64,000 nucleotides of DNA, taken from Bacteroidales bacterium SW299. Lineage in GTDB: Bacteria > Bacteroidota > Bacteroidia > Bacteroidales > Bacteroidaceae. The translations under genes were made by a program, and so were the position numbers. A model generated the notes under the pieces. The model worked only from the letters and a program-made list of their open reading frames with translations, was not told where the DNA came from and did no database searches. Of this stretch, positions 36,955 to 44,232 are shown piece by piece (the stretch's first letter is position 1; every line of letters begins with the position of its first letter). Where the stretch lies: contig SDWH01000018.1 of assembly GCA_019550975.1 (NCBI GenBank), positions 26,742 to 90,741 of the forward strand. Direction: 5' to 3'.

Positions 36955-38165
36955 TGCGTGCGGACATGAAAAACCAGCGGACAGCCTTTGTCGACAGGCA
37001 GTACCTGTTGCCGTTTATATTGCTGACTTCCTTGTTCTTTCTGTGGGGATTCGCTCATGCCATTCTTGACGTGCTGAACAAGCATTTCCAGGAACTGCTG
37101 GAAATATCCAAGACTCACTCGGCGCTGATTCAGGCCACCATGTATATGGGCTATTTCATTATGGCCATTCCTGCCGGGCTTTTCATCAACCGGCTCGGCT
37201 ACCGGAAAGGAGTCGTGTTCGGCCTGCTGCTCTATGGTGTCGGGTCGCTGTTGTTCATACCCGGCCAGCATTGGATGTCGTTTAACTTTTTCCTTTTTTC
37301 CCTGTTCGTCATCGGATGCGGGCTGGTGTTTCTTGAAACGGCGGCCAATCCGTATGTCACGGAACTGGGGGCGAAGGAAACCGCGGCGAGCCGCCTTAAC
37401 TTTGCCCAGTCGTTTAATGGAATGGGCTGCATCTTTGCGCCGATTCTTACCGGCCTGCTTCTCTTTTCGGACGACGGGACGATGAAGGCCGGAAACGTGG
37501 CTCTTCCGTATACGGTCATGGGGGTTGTCGTGCTGCTGGTTGCCGTTGTCTTTTCACGGATAAGGCTGCCGGAAATCAGGCATGAGGTGGAGGTGGATCA
37601 TGCCGGCCGCAAAGTCAGCTTGTGGTCGCACAAGCTTTTCGTGTTCGGCCTGACCGCCCTGTTCTTTTATGAAGTGGCGGAGATTTCCATTAACAGCTTC
37701 TTCATCAATTATGTGACCGACAAGCAGTGGATGAGCTCGCGCGATGCCTCCATCATCCTCTCGTTCGGAGGTCTGGGACTGTTTATGGTGGGGCGTTTTG
37801 TCGGGAGCTGGATTATGAGCCATGTACGCGCCGAGAAGATGCTTTTCTGGTGCGCAACCGGAACTGTATGCACCACGCTGGTTGTCCTGCTTGATGCAGG
37901 CCATATGTCATTGGCCGCTTTGCTTTGCGGATACGCATTTGAGGCCATTATGTTTCCGACCATCTTTGCTCTTTCGCTGAAAGGACTCGGAAGCCATACC
38001 AAACGCGCTTCTTCTTTTCTGATGATGTCGCCCGTGGGAGGAGCCGTAGGTCCGTTGTTTATGGGATGGATAGGCGACCATGCCGCCATGCATCTGGCCT
38101 TCTTTGTTCCTCTTGTCGGATATGCGGTTGTCTGGATGTTTGCGCGCTATGCGATGAAGCGATAG
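36954..38165 (+). CDS. FucP/GluP-family sugar MFS transporter
   Basis: A 403-aa major facilitator with 12 predicted helices. The signature LFFLWGFAHAILDVLNKHFQELLEISKTHSALIQATMYMGYFIMAIPAG and CGLVFLETAANPYVTELG are characteristic of the fucose/glucose/galactose proton symporter family. The start codon overlaps the HAD stop (TAATG), so it is the last gene of the coupled set. It may import the sugar or polyol used by the upstream enzymes. The downstream hairpin at 38212-38245 probably ends the operon. Confidence 0.9.
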   Translation: MRADMKNQRTAFVDRQYLLPFILLTSLFFLWGFAHAILDVLNKHFQELLEISKTHSALIQATMYMGYFIMAIPAGLFINRLGYRKGVVFGLLLYGVGSLLFIPGQHWMSFNFFLFSLFVIGCGLVFLETAANPYVTELGAKETAASRLNFAQSFNGMGCIFAPILTGLLLFSDDGTMKAGNVALPYTVMGVVVLLVAVVFSRIRLPEIRHEVEVDHAGRKVSLWSHKLFVFGLTALFFYEVAEISINSFFINYVTDKQWMSSRDASIILSFGGLGLFMVGRFVGSWIMSHVRAEKMLFWCATGTVCTTLVVLLDAGHMSLAALLCGYAFEAIMFPTIFALSLKGLGSHTKRASSFLMMSPVGGAVGPLFMGWIGDHAAMHLAFFVPLVGYAVVWMFARYAMKR

Positions 38166-38211
38166 ATTGGAAGCAGGCAGTTCGCGCGAATCTGATATGG
38201 AATTTCTGTTT

Positions 38212-38245
38212 TGTCCGTTGGAAACCCGGCAAGTCCGGGCGGACA
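38212..38245 (+). terminator. Nested hairpin after the MFS gene
   Basis: TGTCCG (38212-38217) pairs with CGGACA (38240-38245) and, inside it, CCCGG with CCGGG, with a 7-nt bulge on one side. It lies 47 bp after the stop codon and lacks a clear T-run. Confidence 0.5.
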
Positions 38246-38254
38246 GACAAAGTT

Positions 38255-38317
38255 GAAGCTTCCCGCAGAAAAGTTTGTCTTCAGTTTAGAGATACAGCCT
38301 TTTTTGCGGAAAGCTTC
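38255..38317. repeat. Inverted-repeat element, single-unit copy
   Basis: GAAGCTT-C-CCGCAGAAAA at 38255-38272 is the inverted partner of TTTTTTGCGG-A-AAGCTTC at 38300-38317, with one mismatch and one wobble. The core (AGTTTGTCTTCAG...TAGAGATACAG) matches the flanks of the hairpin array at 55764-55874, as if this were the same element with one internal unit. Confidence 0.65.
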
Positions 38318-38330
38318 ATTCTTTTTGAAG

Positions 38331-38352
38331 GCCGGCAGAAAAAGATGCCGGC
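38331..38352. terminator. GC-rich hairpin before the DUF4890 gene end
   Basis: GCCGGCA and TGCCGGC form a perfect 7-bp stem around an A-rich 8-nt loop, 35 bp beyond the stop of the minus-strand DUF4890 gene; a plausible terminator for it. Confidence 0.5.
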
Positions 38353-38386
38353 ATATCTTATGGAAACGATGAGATATCCTTGTGGA

Positions 38387-38956
38387 CTACTTCTGGCAAG
38401 GAGGACAGACGGCATGGTGTCTGTTTATCTCATGGCAGGGAGGGCAGAGGGGGCAAGGCCTAACGTCTGCTCTTTTTCCTGCTCTCGGTTTGCCCGGTGC
38501 TTTACGGAATCCCTCCGGGCGCGGAGCAAACACCTTTTCCAACTGGCGCGGGGTCAGAATCTTCTTGAACTCGTTGAAGTATTTCTTTTTCGTGTCAAGC
38601 ATCTTCTGCTGTCTGTCCATGCGGTCTTCCAGAGCCTTCATGATGTCTTCGTCGGTGCGTTCTTTCTTTTTGGCTTCCTTGGCATCCTTTGCGTTCTTTG
38701 GGAGTGCGCGGGATTCCTTCATCGCCTCAAGGTATTCTTTGTAAAGCGGGGTGAACTTTGCCGCGGTCTTGTCATCCAGCATCAGGCTCTGTTCCATCCG
38801 CTTTGTCTGGAATTCCATCATCTGTTCCGGAGTGGGACGTTTGCGCTGCTTGTCGGCAGGTTTGTTGTTCTCGCCATCCGTGTTTTGTGCAAACGCACTG
38901 CTTCCGCCCAATACTGCAACGAAGGCCAAAGCTAAAAATAAACGGTTTGTTTTCAT
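38387..38956 (-). CDS. DUF4890 periplasmic protein
   Basis: A 189-aa secreted protein from ATG 38956; upstream in-frame starts (to 39049) lack a signal peptide at the N-terminus and are rejected. Signal peptide residues 1-22 (KTNRLFLALAFVAVLGGSSAFAQ), then a highly charged, helical segment with PTPEQMMEFQTKRMEQSLMLDDKTAAKFTPLYKEYL, the DUF4890 pattern, related in style to Spy/LTXXQ periplasmic proteins. The C-terminus is Cys/Pro-rich (four CPxC-like cysteines), which is unusual. Function unknown; a periplasmic stress or metal-related role is speculative. Confidence 0.83.
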   Translation of the reverse strand: MKTNRLFLALAFVAVLGGSSAFAQNTDGENNKPADKQRKRPTPEQMMEFQTKRMEQSLMLDDKTAAKFTPLYKEYLEAMKESRALPKNAKDAKEAKKKERTDEDIMKALEDRMDRQQKMLDTKKKYFNEFKKILTPRQLEKVFAPRPEGFRKAPGKPRAGKRADVRPCPLCPPCHEINRHHAVCPPCQK

Positions 38957-39095
38957 TGTTCTTTCATTTAAAGGGTTGATAATCATGTTTGCTGGTTTAG
39001 CGCGCTTTTGTCCTTTTGACAGACGGCAGTTCCCAAGGTTTATCCGCATAGTATAATTTAACCTTGTGGAAGATTCGTTCAGGTTTTAAATTTTC

Positions 39096-39103
39096 TATTT
39101 TTG
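39096..39103 (+). promoter_or_regulatory. -7 box of the AraC regulator gene
   Basis: TATTTTTG matches TAnnTTTG, 17 bp before ATG 39121, and argues against the upstream in-frame start at 39064. Confidence 0.5.
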
Positions 39104-39120
39104 CAGAAAACATCGGAAAT

Positions 39121-39963
39121 ATGAAACAGACAGATGCACAGGATGATCCCATGAAGGTAATCTTTAACTACAACAATGTGTTTTTCAGCTTTTTCTATGA
39201 TAATGCGAGCGCGTGTATCCACCGTTCGCACGAATATGCCATGAACTATGTTTATTCGGGCGAGATGGTGCTTGACAACGGGAAAGAACAGATCCATGTG
39301 GGAAAAGGGGAATGCGTTTTCATTCCGCGCGACCATCATATCACCATGTATAAGAAGCCTTGCGGGGGTGAGCGTTACTGCGGAATCTTTCTGAGCTTTA
39401 CCCGCAGCTTTCTCCGTGAAATGTATGCCAGGCTCAACCGGTATCAGGAGGCGGCGGATATGCCCAAGCCGGAGGTGCGGGCGGTAAAGCTCCCGAAAAC
39501 GCCGGAGATTGCCAGTCTGTTTGCTTCGATGGCGCCTTATTTTGACGCCGATGAAAAGCCGCAGGACGATTTCATGCATCTGAAGCTGCAGGAAGGGCTG
39601 CTGGCTTTGCTGCATATCGACAGGCGTTTTGCGGCATTGCTGTTCGACTTCAACGAATCGTGGAAAATTGATATCCTCGACTTCATGAACAAGAATTATA
39701 TGTATGAGTTTACGGTAGAAGATCTGGCTCACTATACGGGGCGCAGCCTTGCCACGTTTAAGCGCGATTTCAAGAAGCTGAGCGACCTTACTCCGGAAAA
39801 GTGGCTCATACGAAAACGCCTGGAAGTGGCTTACGAACTCATGAAGCAGGGCGGCAGGCGGATTGTGGACGTTTATGCCGAAGTGGGCTTCAAGAATCCT
39901 TCTCATTTCTCAACCGCCTTCAAGAAGCAGTACGGTGTTCCTCCCACCGCTGTTTCCGCGTGA
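39121..39963 (+). CDS. AraC-family transcriptional regulator
   Basis: A 280-aa regulator from ATG 39121, chosen because the predicted promoter -7 box lies just upstream. The N-terminal about 170 residues form a cupin-like effector domain (ExsA-type: YVYSGEMVLDNGKEQIHVGKGECVFIPRDHHITMY). The C-terminal AraC DNA-binding domain carries both HTH motifs: DLAHYTGRSLATFKRDFKKL and IVDVYAEVGFKNPSHFSTAFKKQYGVPPTAV. It lies divergent from the DUF4890 gene and upstream of a RibD-like reductase gene, either of which could be a target. Confidence 0.93.
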   Translation: MKQTDAQDDPMKVIFNYNNVFFSFFYDNASACIHRSHEYAMNYVYSGEMVLDNGKEQIHVGKGECVFIPRDHHITMYKKPCGGERYCGIFLSFTRSFLREMYARLNRYQEAADMPKPEVRAVKLPKTPEIASLFASMAPYFDADEKPQDDFMHLKLQEGLLALLHIDRRFAALLFDFNESWKIDILDFMNKNYMYEFTVEDLAHYTGRSLATFKRDFKKLSDLTPEKWLIRKRLEVAYELMKQGGRRIVDVYAEVGFKNPSHFSTAFKKQYGVPPTAVSA

Positions 39964-40026
39964 AAGGTGAACTTTTCAGAAACTATATTTGAGCTTTACA
40001 GCAATGTGGCTTTGGATTCTTTGCGC

Positions 40027-40034
40027 TACTTTTG
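40027..40034 (+). promoter_or_regulatory. -7 box of the RibD-like reductase gene
   Basis: TACTTTTG, an exact TAnnTTTG, lies 28 bp before ATG 40063 and supports that start over the in-frame ATG at 39967. Confidence 0.45.
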
Positions 40035-40062
40035 CCTTTGTAAATCTAAAAGTGTTAAGCGT

Positions 40063-40734
40063 ATGAAACCATACATTGTTTGCCACATGATGGCATCGGT
40101 CGACGGACGCATTGACTGCGACATGACCGAGCGTATCGGCGGAGATGAGTATTACGATGCTCTTCGCGAACTGCATTGCGATTCAGACGTGTCAGGAAGG
40201 GTTACGATGCAGATGCACTATGCTCTGCCGGATTCCTTTATTCCTTCCGATGCCACACCGGCGGGCGGGGAGTCTGTCTGGAAAGCTGCCGAAGCCGACG
40301 GCTATACCATCGGTCTTGATTCGAAGGGAAGGCTGCAGTGGCCGGCCGCCGAAGCTGACGGACGCCCGTTCCTCGTCATAACCAGCGAGGATGTGCCGAG
40401 GGAGTATCTTGAAGTGCTGCGCCGGCAAGGGATATCGTGGATTGCAACAGGCAGGGGAGAAGCGGATCTTTCGAGAGCCGTCGAACTCTTGAACGTGCAT
40501 TTCGGGGTGAAGAGGCTGGCCGTTGTGGGCGGGGGCCATATCAACGGAGCTTTTCTGAAGGCAGGTCTGCTGGACGAGGTAAGCGTGGTGATAGGTGCAG
40601 GCATCGACGGACGCAAAGGCATGACGGCTGTATTCGACGGCATTGAAGACGCTTCGTATCCAACCACTCTCCTCAAGCTGGACAGTGTGAAGCGTATCGG
40701 TGAAAATTCCGTGTGGGTGCGTTATTCTTTCTGA
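40063..40734 (+). CDS. RibD C-terminal/dihydrofolate-reductase-like protein
   Basis: A 223-aa NADPH-dependent reductase of the RibD C-terminal domain family. The N-terminus PYIVCHMMASVDGRIDCDMTE holds the family signature (ASVDGRI). The C-terminal half has VGGGHINGAFLKAGLLDEVSVVIGAGIDGR, the NADPH-binding GGGxxN loop. True riboflavin RibD carries a deaminase domain, which is absent here, so this is probably a stand-alone reductase of unknown substrate. Its 3' end lies 19 bp before the alpha/beta hydrolase start. Confidence 0.88.
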   Translation: MKPYIVCHMMASVDGRIDCDMTERIGGDEYYDALRELHCDSDVSGRVTMQMHYALPDSFIPSDATPAGGESVWKAAEADGYTIGLDSKGRLQWPAAEADGRPFLVITSEDVPREYLEVLRRQGISWIATGRGEADLSRAVELLNVHFGVKRLAVVGGGHINGAFLKAGLLDEVSVVIGAGIDGRKGMTAVFDGIEDASYPTTLLKLDSVKRIGENSVWVRYSF

Positions 40735-40753
40735 TTCTTTAAAAGATACCGGT

Positions 40754-41827
40754 ATGAGAAATCCGTTTGGTACTTTATGTGCGGCTTTGCTGCTCTGTGC
40801 GTGCGGGACGGCAAGCCTTTCTGCGCAAGAAAAACAACTTAATGAAAATAAAATGATGGAGGAAAAATTGAATCAGGCTCAGGAATGGGACAAGGTGTTC
40901 CCGCAGAGCGACAAAGTGAATCACAGCAAGGTGGTTTTCCACAACCGTTATGGAATCACACTGGCGGCCGACCTGTATGTGCCGAAAAATGCGGAAGGAA
41001 AACTGGCGGCAATTGCCGTTTGCGGTCCGTTTGGAGCGGTGAAGGAGCAGGCGTCGGGACTGTATGCACAGGAACTTGCAGAACGCGGCTTCTTGACCAT
41101 CGCTTTCGACCCTTCGTTTACGGGTGAGAGCGGGGGACAGCCCCGTTATGTGGCTTCGCCCGACATCAACACGGAAGATTTCTGTGCGGCGGTCGATTAT
41201 CTCTCTACCCGTGAGGATGTGGATGCCGGACGCATCGGCATACTCGGCATCTGCGGATGGGGAGGCATGGCGCTCAATGCTGCCGGCATCGACACACGCA
41301 TCAAGGCTACGGTGGCTTCTACGATGTATGATATGAGCCGCGTCACGGCAAACGGTTATTTTGATGCCATGGATGCCGGGGGACGCTATGAACTTCGCCA
41401 ACAGCTCAATGCCCAGCGTACGGACGATTACAGAAACGGCACGTATGCGCTTGCCGGAGGTGTGGCCGATACGCTGCCTGCCGACGCTCCTCAGTTCGTG
41501 AAGGACTATCATGCATACTACAAGACTCCGCGCGGCTATCACAAGCGTTCGCTCAACTCGAACGGGGGCTGGAACAAGACTTCTGCGCTGTCGTTCCTCA
41601 ATATGCCTATCCTGGCCTACAGTGATGAAATCCGCAGCGCCGTGCTCGTGGTTCATGGCGAAAAGGCCCATTCGCGCTATTTCAGCGAAGACGCTTTCAG
41701 GAAGCTGAAAGGCAGCAACAAGGAACTGCTTATTGTTCCGGGAGCGAGCCATACGGATCTTTACGATAATTTTGAAAAGATTCCCTTCGACAAGATTGAA
41801 AGTTTTTACCGCACTTATTTGAAATAA
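40754..41827 (+). CDS. Alpha/beta hydrolase lipoprotein
   Basis: A 357-aa exported alpha/beta hydrolase from ATG 40754. The N-terminus has a signal peptide with possible lipobox LLCAC around residue 16, followed by SLSAQ. Strand-rich core with ITLAADLYVPKNAEGKLAAIAVCGPFG (oxyanion region). The nucleophile elbow is degenerate: GILGICGWGGMAL carries Cys instead of Ser at the expected position. The final HTDLYDN has the catalytic His. It belongs to the dienelactone-hydrolase/YcjY-like group. A Cys nucleophile would be in line with dienelactone hydrolase; the substrate is unknown. Confidence 0.82.
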   Translation: MRNPFGTLCAALLLCACGTASLSAQEKQLNENKMMEEKLNQAQEWDKVFPQSDKVNHSKVVFHNRYGITLAADLYVPKNAEGKLAAIAVCGPFGAVKEQASGLYAQELAERGFLTIAFDPSFTGESGGQPRYVASPDINTEDFCAAVDYLSTREDVDAGRIGILGICGWGGMALNAAGIDTRIKATVASTMYDMSRVTANGYFDAMDAGGRYELRQQLNAQRTDDYRNGTYALAGGVADTLPADAPQFVKDYHAYYKTPRGYHKRSLNSNGGWNKTSALSFLNMPILAYSDEIRSAVLVVHGEKAHSRYFSEDAFRKLKGSNKELLIVPGASHTDLYDNFEKIPFDKIESFYRTYLK

Positions 41828-41849
41828 GCGGCTGAAACCCTTATTTTTG
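41818..41849 (+). promoter_or_regulatory. Consensus promoter of the beta-lactamase gene
   Basis: TTTG (41818-41821) and TATTTTTG (41842-41849) are exactly 20 bp apart, a full Bacteroidetes -33/-7 promoter. The -33 box lies inside the last codons of the preceding hydrolase gene. The start site should be near 41855. Confidence 0.7.
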
Positions 41850-41850
41850 C

Positions 41851-41894
41851 AGGCAGACCCGGATTTGTGATACGCATCGGGCCTGCCTTTGTTT
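41851..41894 (+). terminator. Intrinsic terminator overlapping the beta-lactamase promoter
   Basis: AGGCAGACCCGG (41851-41862) pairs with TCGGGCCTGCCT (41877-41888) with one internal mismatch, followed by TTGTTTTG. It should stop transcripts from the hydrolase gene. A transcript starting near 41855 would lack the first bases of the 5' arm. Confidence 0.65.
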
Positions 41895-41909
41895 TGTTTT
41901 CTGTAGCTT

Positions 41910-42806
41910 ATGGATATGAAAAGAGTATTTTTCGGATTGCTGGTCTGCCTGGTTTCGTGTTGTGTGCAGTGTGTGGCAGAAGAAACGTTGCACGAGGATA
42001 TCGCCCGTATAATTGAAGGGAAACGTGCCCGGGTGGGTGTGGCGGTCATCATTGACGGGAGGGATACGGTAACCGTCAACAATGAGGAACGCTATCCCAT
42101 GATGAGCGTTTTCAAGTTTCATCAGGCACTTGCGGTGGCAGACTTTATGGACCGGAAGGGGTTGCCGCTCTCTGCGGAGATTCTGGTGAAGAAAGAGCAG
42201 TTGAAGCCCGACACGTACAGTCCGCTCAGGGACTCTCATCCGGAAGGGAACGTGTCTCTTCCCGTCAGCGAACTGCTGACTTATACCTTGCAGCTCAGTG
42301 ACAACAATGCCTGCGACATCTTGTTCGACTATATAGGAGGAACGGAAATTGCCGATGCGTATATCCGTTCGCTGGGCATTGACGGATTCTCCATTTCCGC
42401 TACGGAGGATGACATGCACCGCGATCTGGATCTGTGTTACGCCAACTGGAGCACGCCGCTTTCTGCCGCACGCCTGCTGGAGGTGTTTCTTGTCCGCCGG
42501 CTTGCAGGAGATTCGTATCAGCAGTTCATAAAGAAAACGATGGTGACATGCCATACCGGAGAAAACAGGCTGAAGAAGCCGCTGAAAGGTACGGATGCGG
42601 TTGTCGGGCACAAAACGGGTACGGGCGACCGCAATTCGAGGGGCGAGCTGATTGGAACCAACGATATCGGATTCGTTTCTTTGCCCGACGGAAGACGGTA
42701 TGTGATAGCCGTGTTTGTGAAAGACTCGGAGGAGTCAGCAGAAGATACGGAGCGGATCATAGCGGACATCTCGGCGGCCGTTTACCGCCATCTTTGTGTC
42801 CGGTAG
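41910..42806 (+). CDS. Class A beta-lactamase, subclass A2
   Basis: A 298-aa periplasmic serine beta-lactamase (ATG 41910; the in-frame ATG at 41916 is also possible). It has a signal peptide (about 1-22). All catalytic motifs are in place and fall on near-Ambler positions in raw numbering: SVFK (66-69), SDN (130-132), Glu166 in TEDDM and KTG (235-237). The pattern is that of the Bacteroidetes subclass A2 (CfxA/CepA/CblA relatives), which mostly hydrolyse cephalosporins. It is not identical by eye to any variant I can name, so no allele symbol is given. It has its own promoter. Confidence 0.92.
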   Translation: MDMKRVFFGLLVCLVSCCVQCVAEETLHEDIARIIEGKRARVGVAVIIDGRDTVTVNNEERYPMMSVFKFHQALAVADFMDRKGLPLSAEILVKKEQLKPDTYSPLRDSHPEGNVSLPVSELLTYTLQLSDNNACDILFDYIGGTEIADAYIRSLGIDGFSISATEDDMHRDLDLCYANWSTPLSAARLLEVFLVRRLAGDSYQQFIKKTMVTCHTGENRLKKPLKGTDAVVGHKTGTGDRNSRGELIGTNDIGFVSLPDGRRYVIAVFVKDSEESAEDTERIIADISAAVYRHLCVR

Positions 42807-42889
42807 TTTTCATTTTGTTTTGTCTTGGGCATAACCGGGAGGAAACGGGCCTTGCCTTCCTCTTCCTCCGGCCGGGCTTGTTCCGTAAT

Positions 42890-42927
42890 TCTACAAAATT
42901 GTTTCAAAGGTTTTGCAAATTTGTAGA
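42890..42927. promoter_or_regulatory. 12-bp inverted repeat before the GNAT gene
   Basis: TCTACAAAATTG (42890-42901) and CAAATTTGTAGA (42916-42927) are inverted copies with one mismatch, 33 bp before the GNAT start codon. Possible operator or hairpin. Confidence 0.4.
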
Positions 42928-42959
42928 TTATCTTGATGTTCGGTATTTTCGCTGGCATT

Positions 42960-44147
42960 ATGAAAGATGTGAGAATAAAGAAAGTTCAGTCCAAGCATGA
43001 AATGGACGATTTCATCAAGTTTCCGGAAAGGCTTTATGAGGGATGTCCGTATTACGTGCCCGATATGGAATCGGATGTGCGCGATACGTTTGATCCCAAA
43101 AAGAATGCGGGACTTGAATTCTCGGAGATGCAGCCGTTTGTGGCATATGATGGGGAGGGCAGAGTTGTGGGTCGCATCACCGGAATCATCAACCGCCATG
43201 CCAACGAGAAATGGAAGACACGGAATGTGCGCTTCGGCTTTATCGAGTTTGTTGACGACCGCGATGTCTCGGAGGCCTTGCTTGCTGCGGTGGAAGAGTG
43301 GGGAAGAGAGCGAGGCATGGAGTACATCCAGGGTCCGATGGGGATATTTGATTTCGATAAGGAGGGGATGCTGGTGGATGACTTCGACCAGACAGGTTCG
43401 ATGATCACCATCTATAATTATCCTTATTATCCGGAGCATATGGAGGCTTTGGGGTATGAGAAGGAGGTCGACTGGGTTCAGATACGCATTGATATACCCG
43501 AAACAGTCCCTGCCAAATATGCGCGGGTGGCTCGCCTTTCGAAAGAGATGTTCGGACTTCATGTGCGCAAGCTGAACCAGAAAGATATTGACAACGGATA
43601 TGGACGCAGGGTGTTCCAGTTGCTCAATGAGGCTTATTCGCCTTTGTTCGGATATACCGAGATGTCCGACCGACAGATTGATCTGTATGTTGACCGTTAT
43701 TTCCCGCTGATAAATCCGGAGATGCTGCCGGTGATAGAGAATGACAAGGGGGAATTGGTGGGTGTGGCCATTACGATGGGGAGCCTTTCGTCCGCTCTTC
43801 GCAAAAGCCGCGGACGACTCTTGCCTTTCGGATGGTATCATTTGCTCAAGGCTCTGAAATGGAAACACGATGAAAAAGCGGAACTCTTGCTTATCGCCGT
43901 GCGGCCCGACTATCAGGGCTTGGGGGTGAATGCGCTGTTCTTCGACGATCTTATTCCGATTTACAACAGGCTGCATTATAAATGGGCTGAAACCGGCCCG
44001 CAGTTGGAAAGCAACGTGAAGGAGCTTTCACAATGGAAACCTCTGAATCCCAAGCTTGTCAAACGGAGGAGGTGTTATCGGAAGAGGATCGGTTGCAGCG
44101 CTCCCGGCTCTTCACGTGAGGAGGCTTGCCAGACTTCGGCATCCTGA
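42960..44147 (+). CDS. GNAT-type N-acyltransferase
   Basis: A 395-aa protein from ATG 42960. The N-terminal half reads DVRIKKVQSKHEMDDFIKFPERLYEGCPYYVPDM and GRVVGRITGIINRHANEKW, then a GNAT-fold region with the acetyl-CoA loop ELLLIAVRPDYQGLGVNALFFDDL. This large family is common in Bacteroidales, usually annotated only as N-acetyltransferase. Its C-terminus extends about 20 residues past the usual KRRR end with low-complexity sequence. It precedes the fatty-acyl operon by 86 bp with a strong hairpin between, so it may be a separate unit. Substrate unknown. Confidence 0.83.
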   Translation: MKDVRIKKVQSKHEMDDFIKFPERLYEGCPYYVPDMESDVRDTFDPKKNAGLEFSEMQPFVAYDGEGRVVGRITGIINRHANEKWKTRNVRFGFIEFVDDRDVSEALLAAVEEWGRERGMEYIQGPMGIFDFDKEGMLVDDFDQTGSMITIYNYPYYPEHMEALGYEKEVDWVQIRIDIPETVPAKYARVARLSKEMFGLHVRKLNQKDIDNGYGRRVFQLLNEAYSPLFGYTEMSDRQIDLYVDRYFPLINPEMLPVIENDKGELVGVAITMGSLSSALRKSRGRLLPFGWYHLLKALKWKHDEKAELLLIAVRPDYQGLGVNALFFDDLIPIYNRLHYKWAETGPQLESNVKELSQWKPLNPKLVKRRRCYRKRIGCSAPGSSREEACQTSAS

Positions 44148-44183
44148 ATCTGGAATTGTTTTATTGTTTTATATTGAAAGGTT

Positions 44184-44214
44184 CTTTAAGCCTCCCTTTC
44201 GGGGAGGTTTAAAG
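44184..44214 (+). terminator. 13-bp hairpin before the acyl operon
   Basis: CTTTAAGCCTCCC (44184-44196) pairs with GGGAGGTTTAAAG (44202-44214) with one G-U pair and a 5-nt loop. It lies between the GNAT gene and the ketosynthase, 18 bp before the latter's ATG; a terminator or leader structure. Confidence 0.55.
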
Positions 44215-44232
44215 AGGTTCTGATTTTGACTT

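Noticed and set aside
40775..42082. 435-codon minus-strand frame across the hydrolase and beta-lactamase genes
   Set aside because: It runs antisense through two well-supported genes and a terminator, with no family resemblance.
42891..43976. 361-codon minus-strand frame opposite the GNAT gene
   Set aside because: Antisense to a conserved acyltransferase and lacking any domain.
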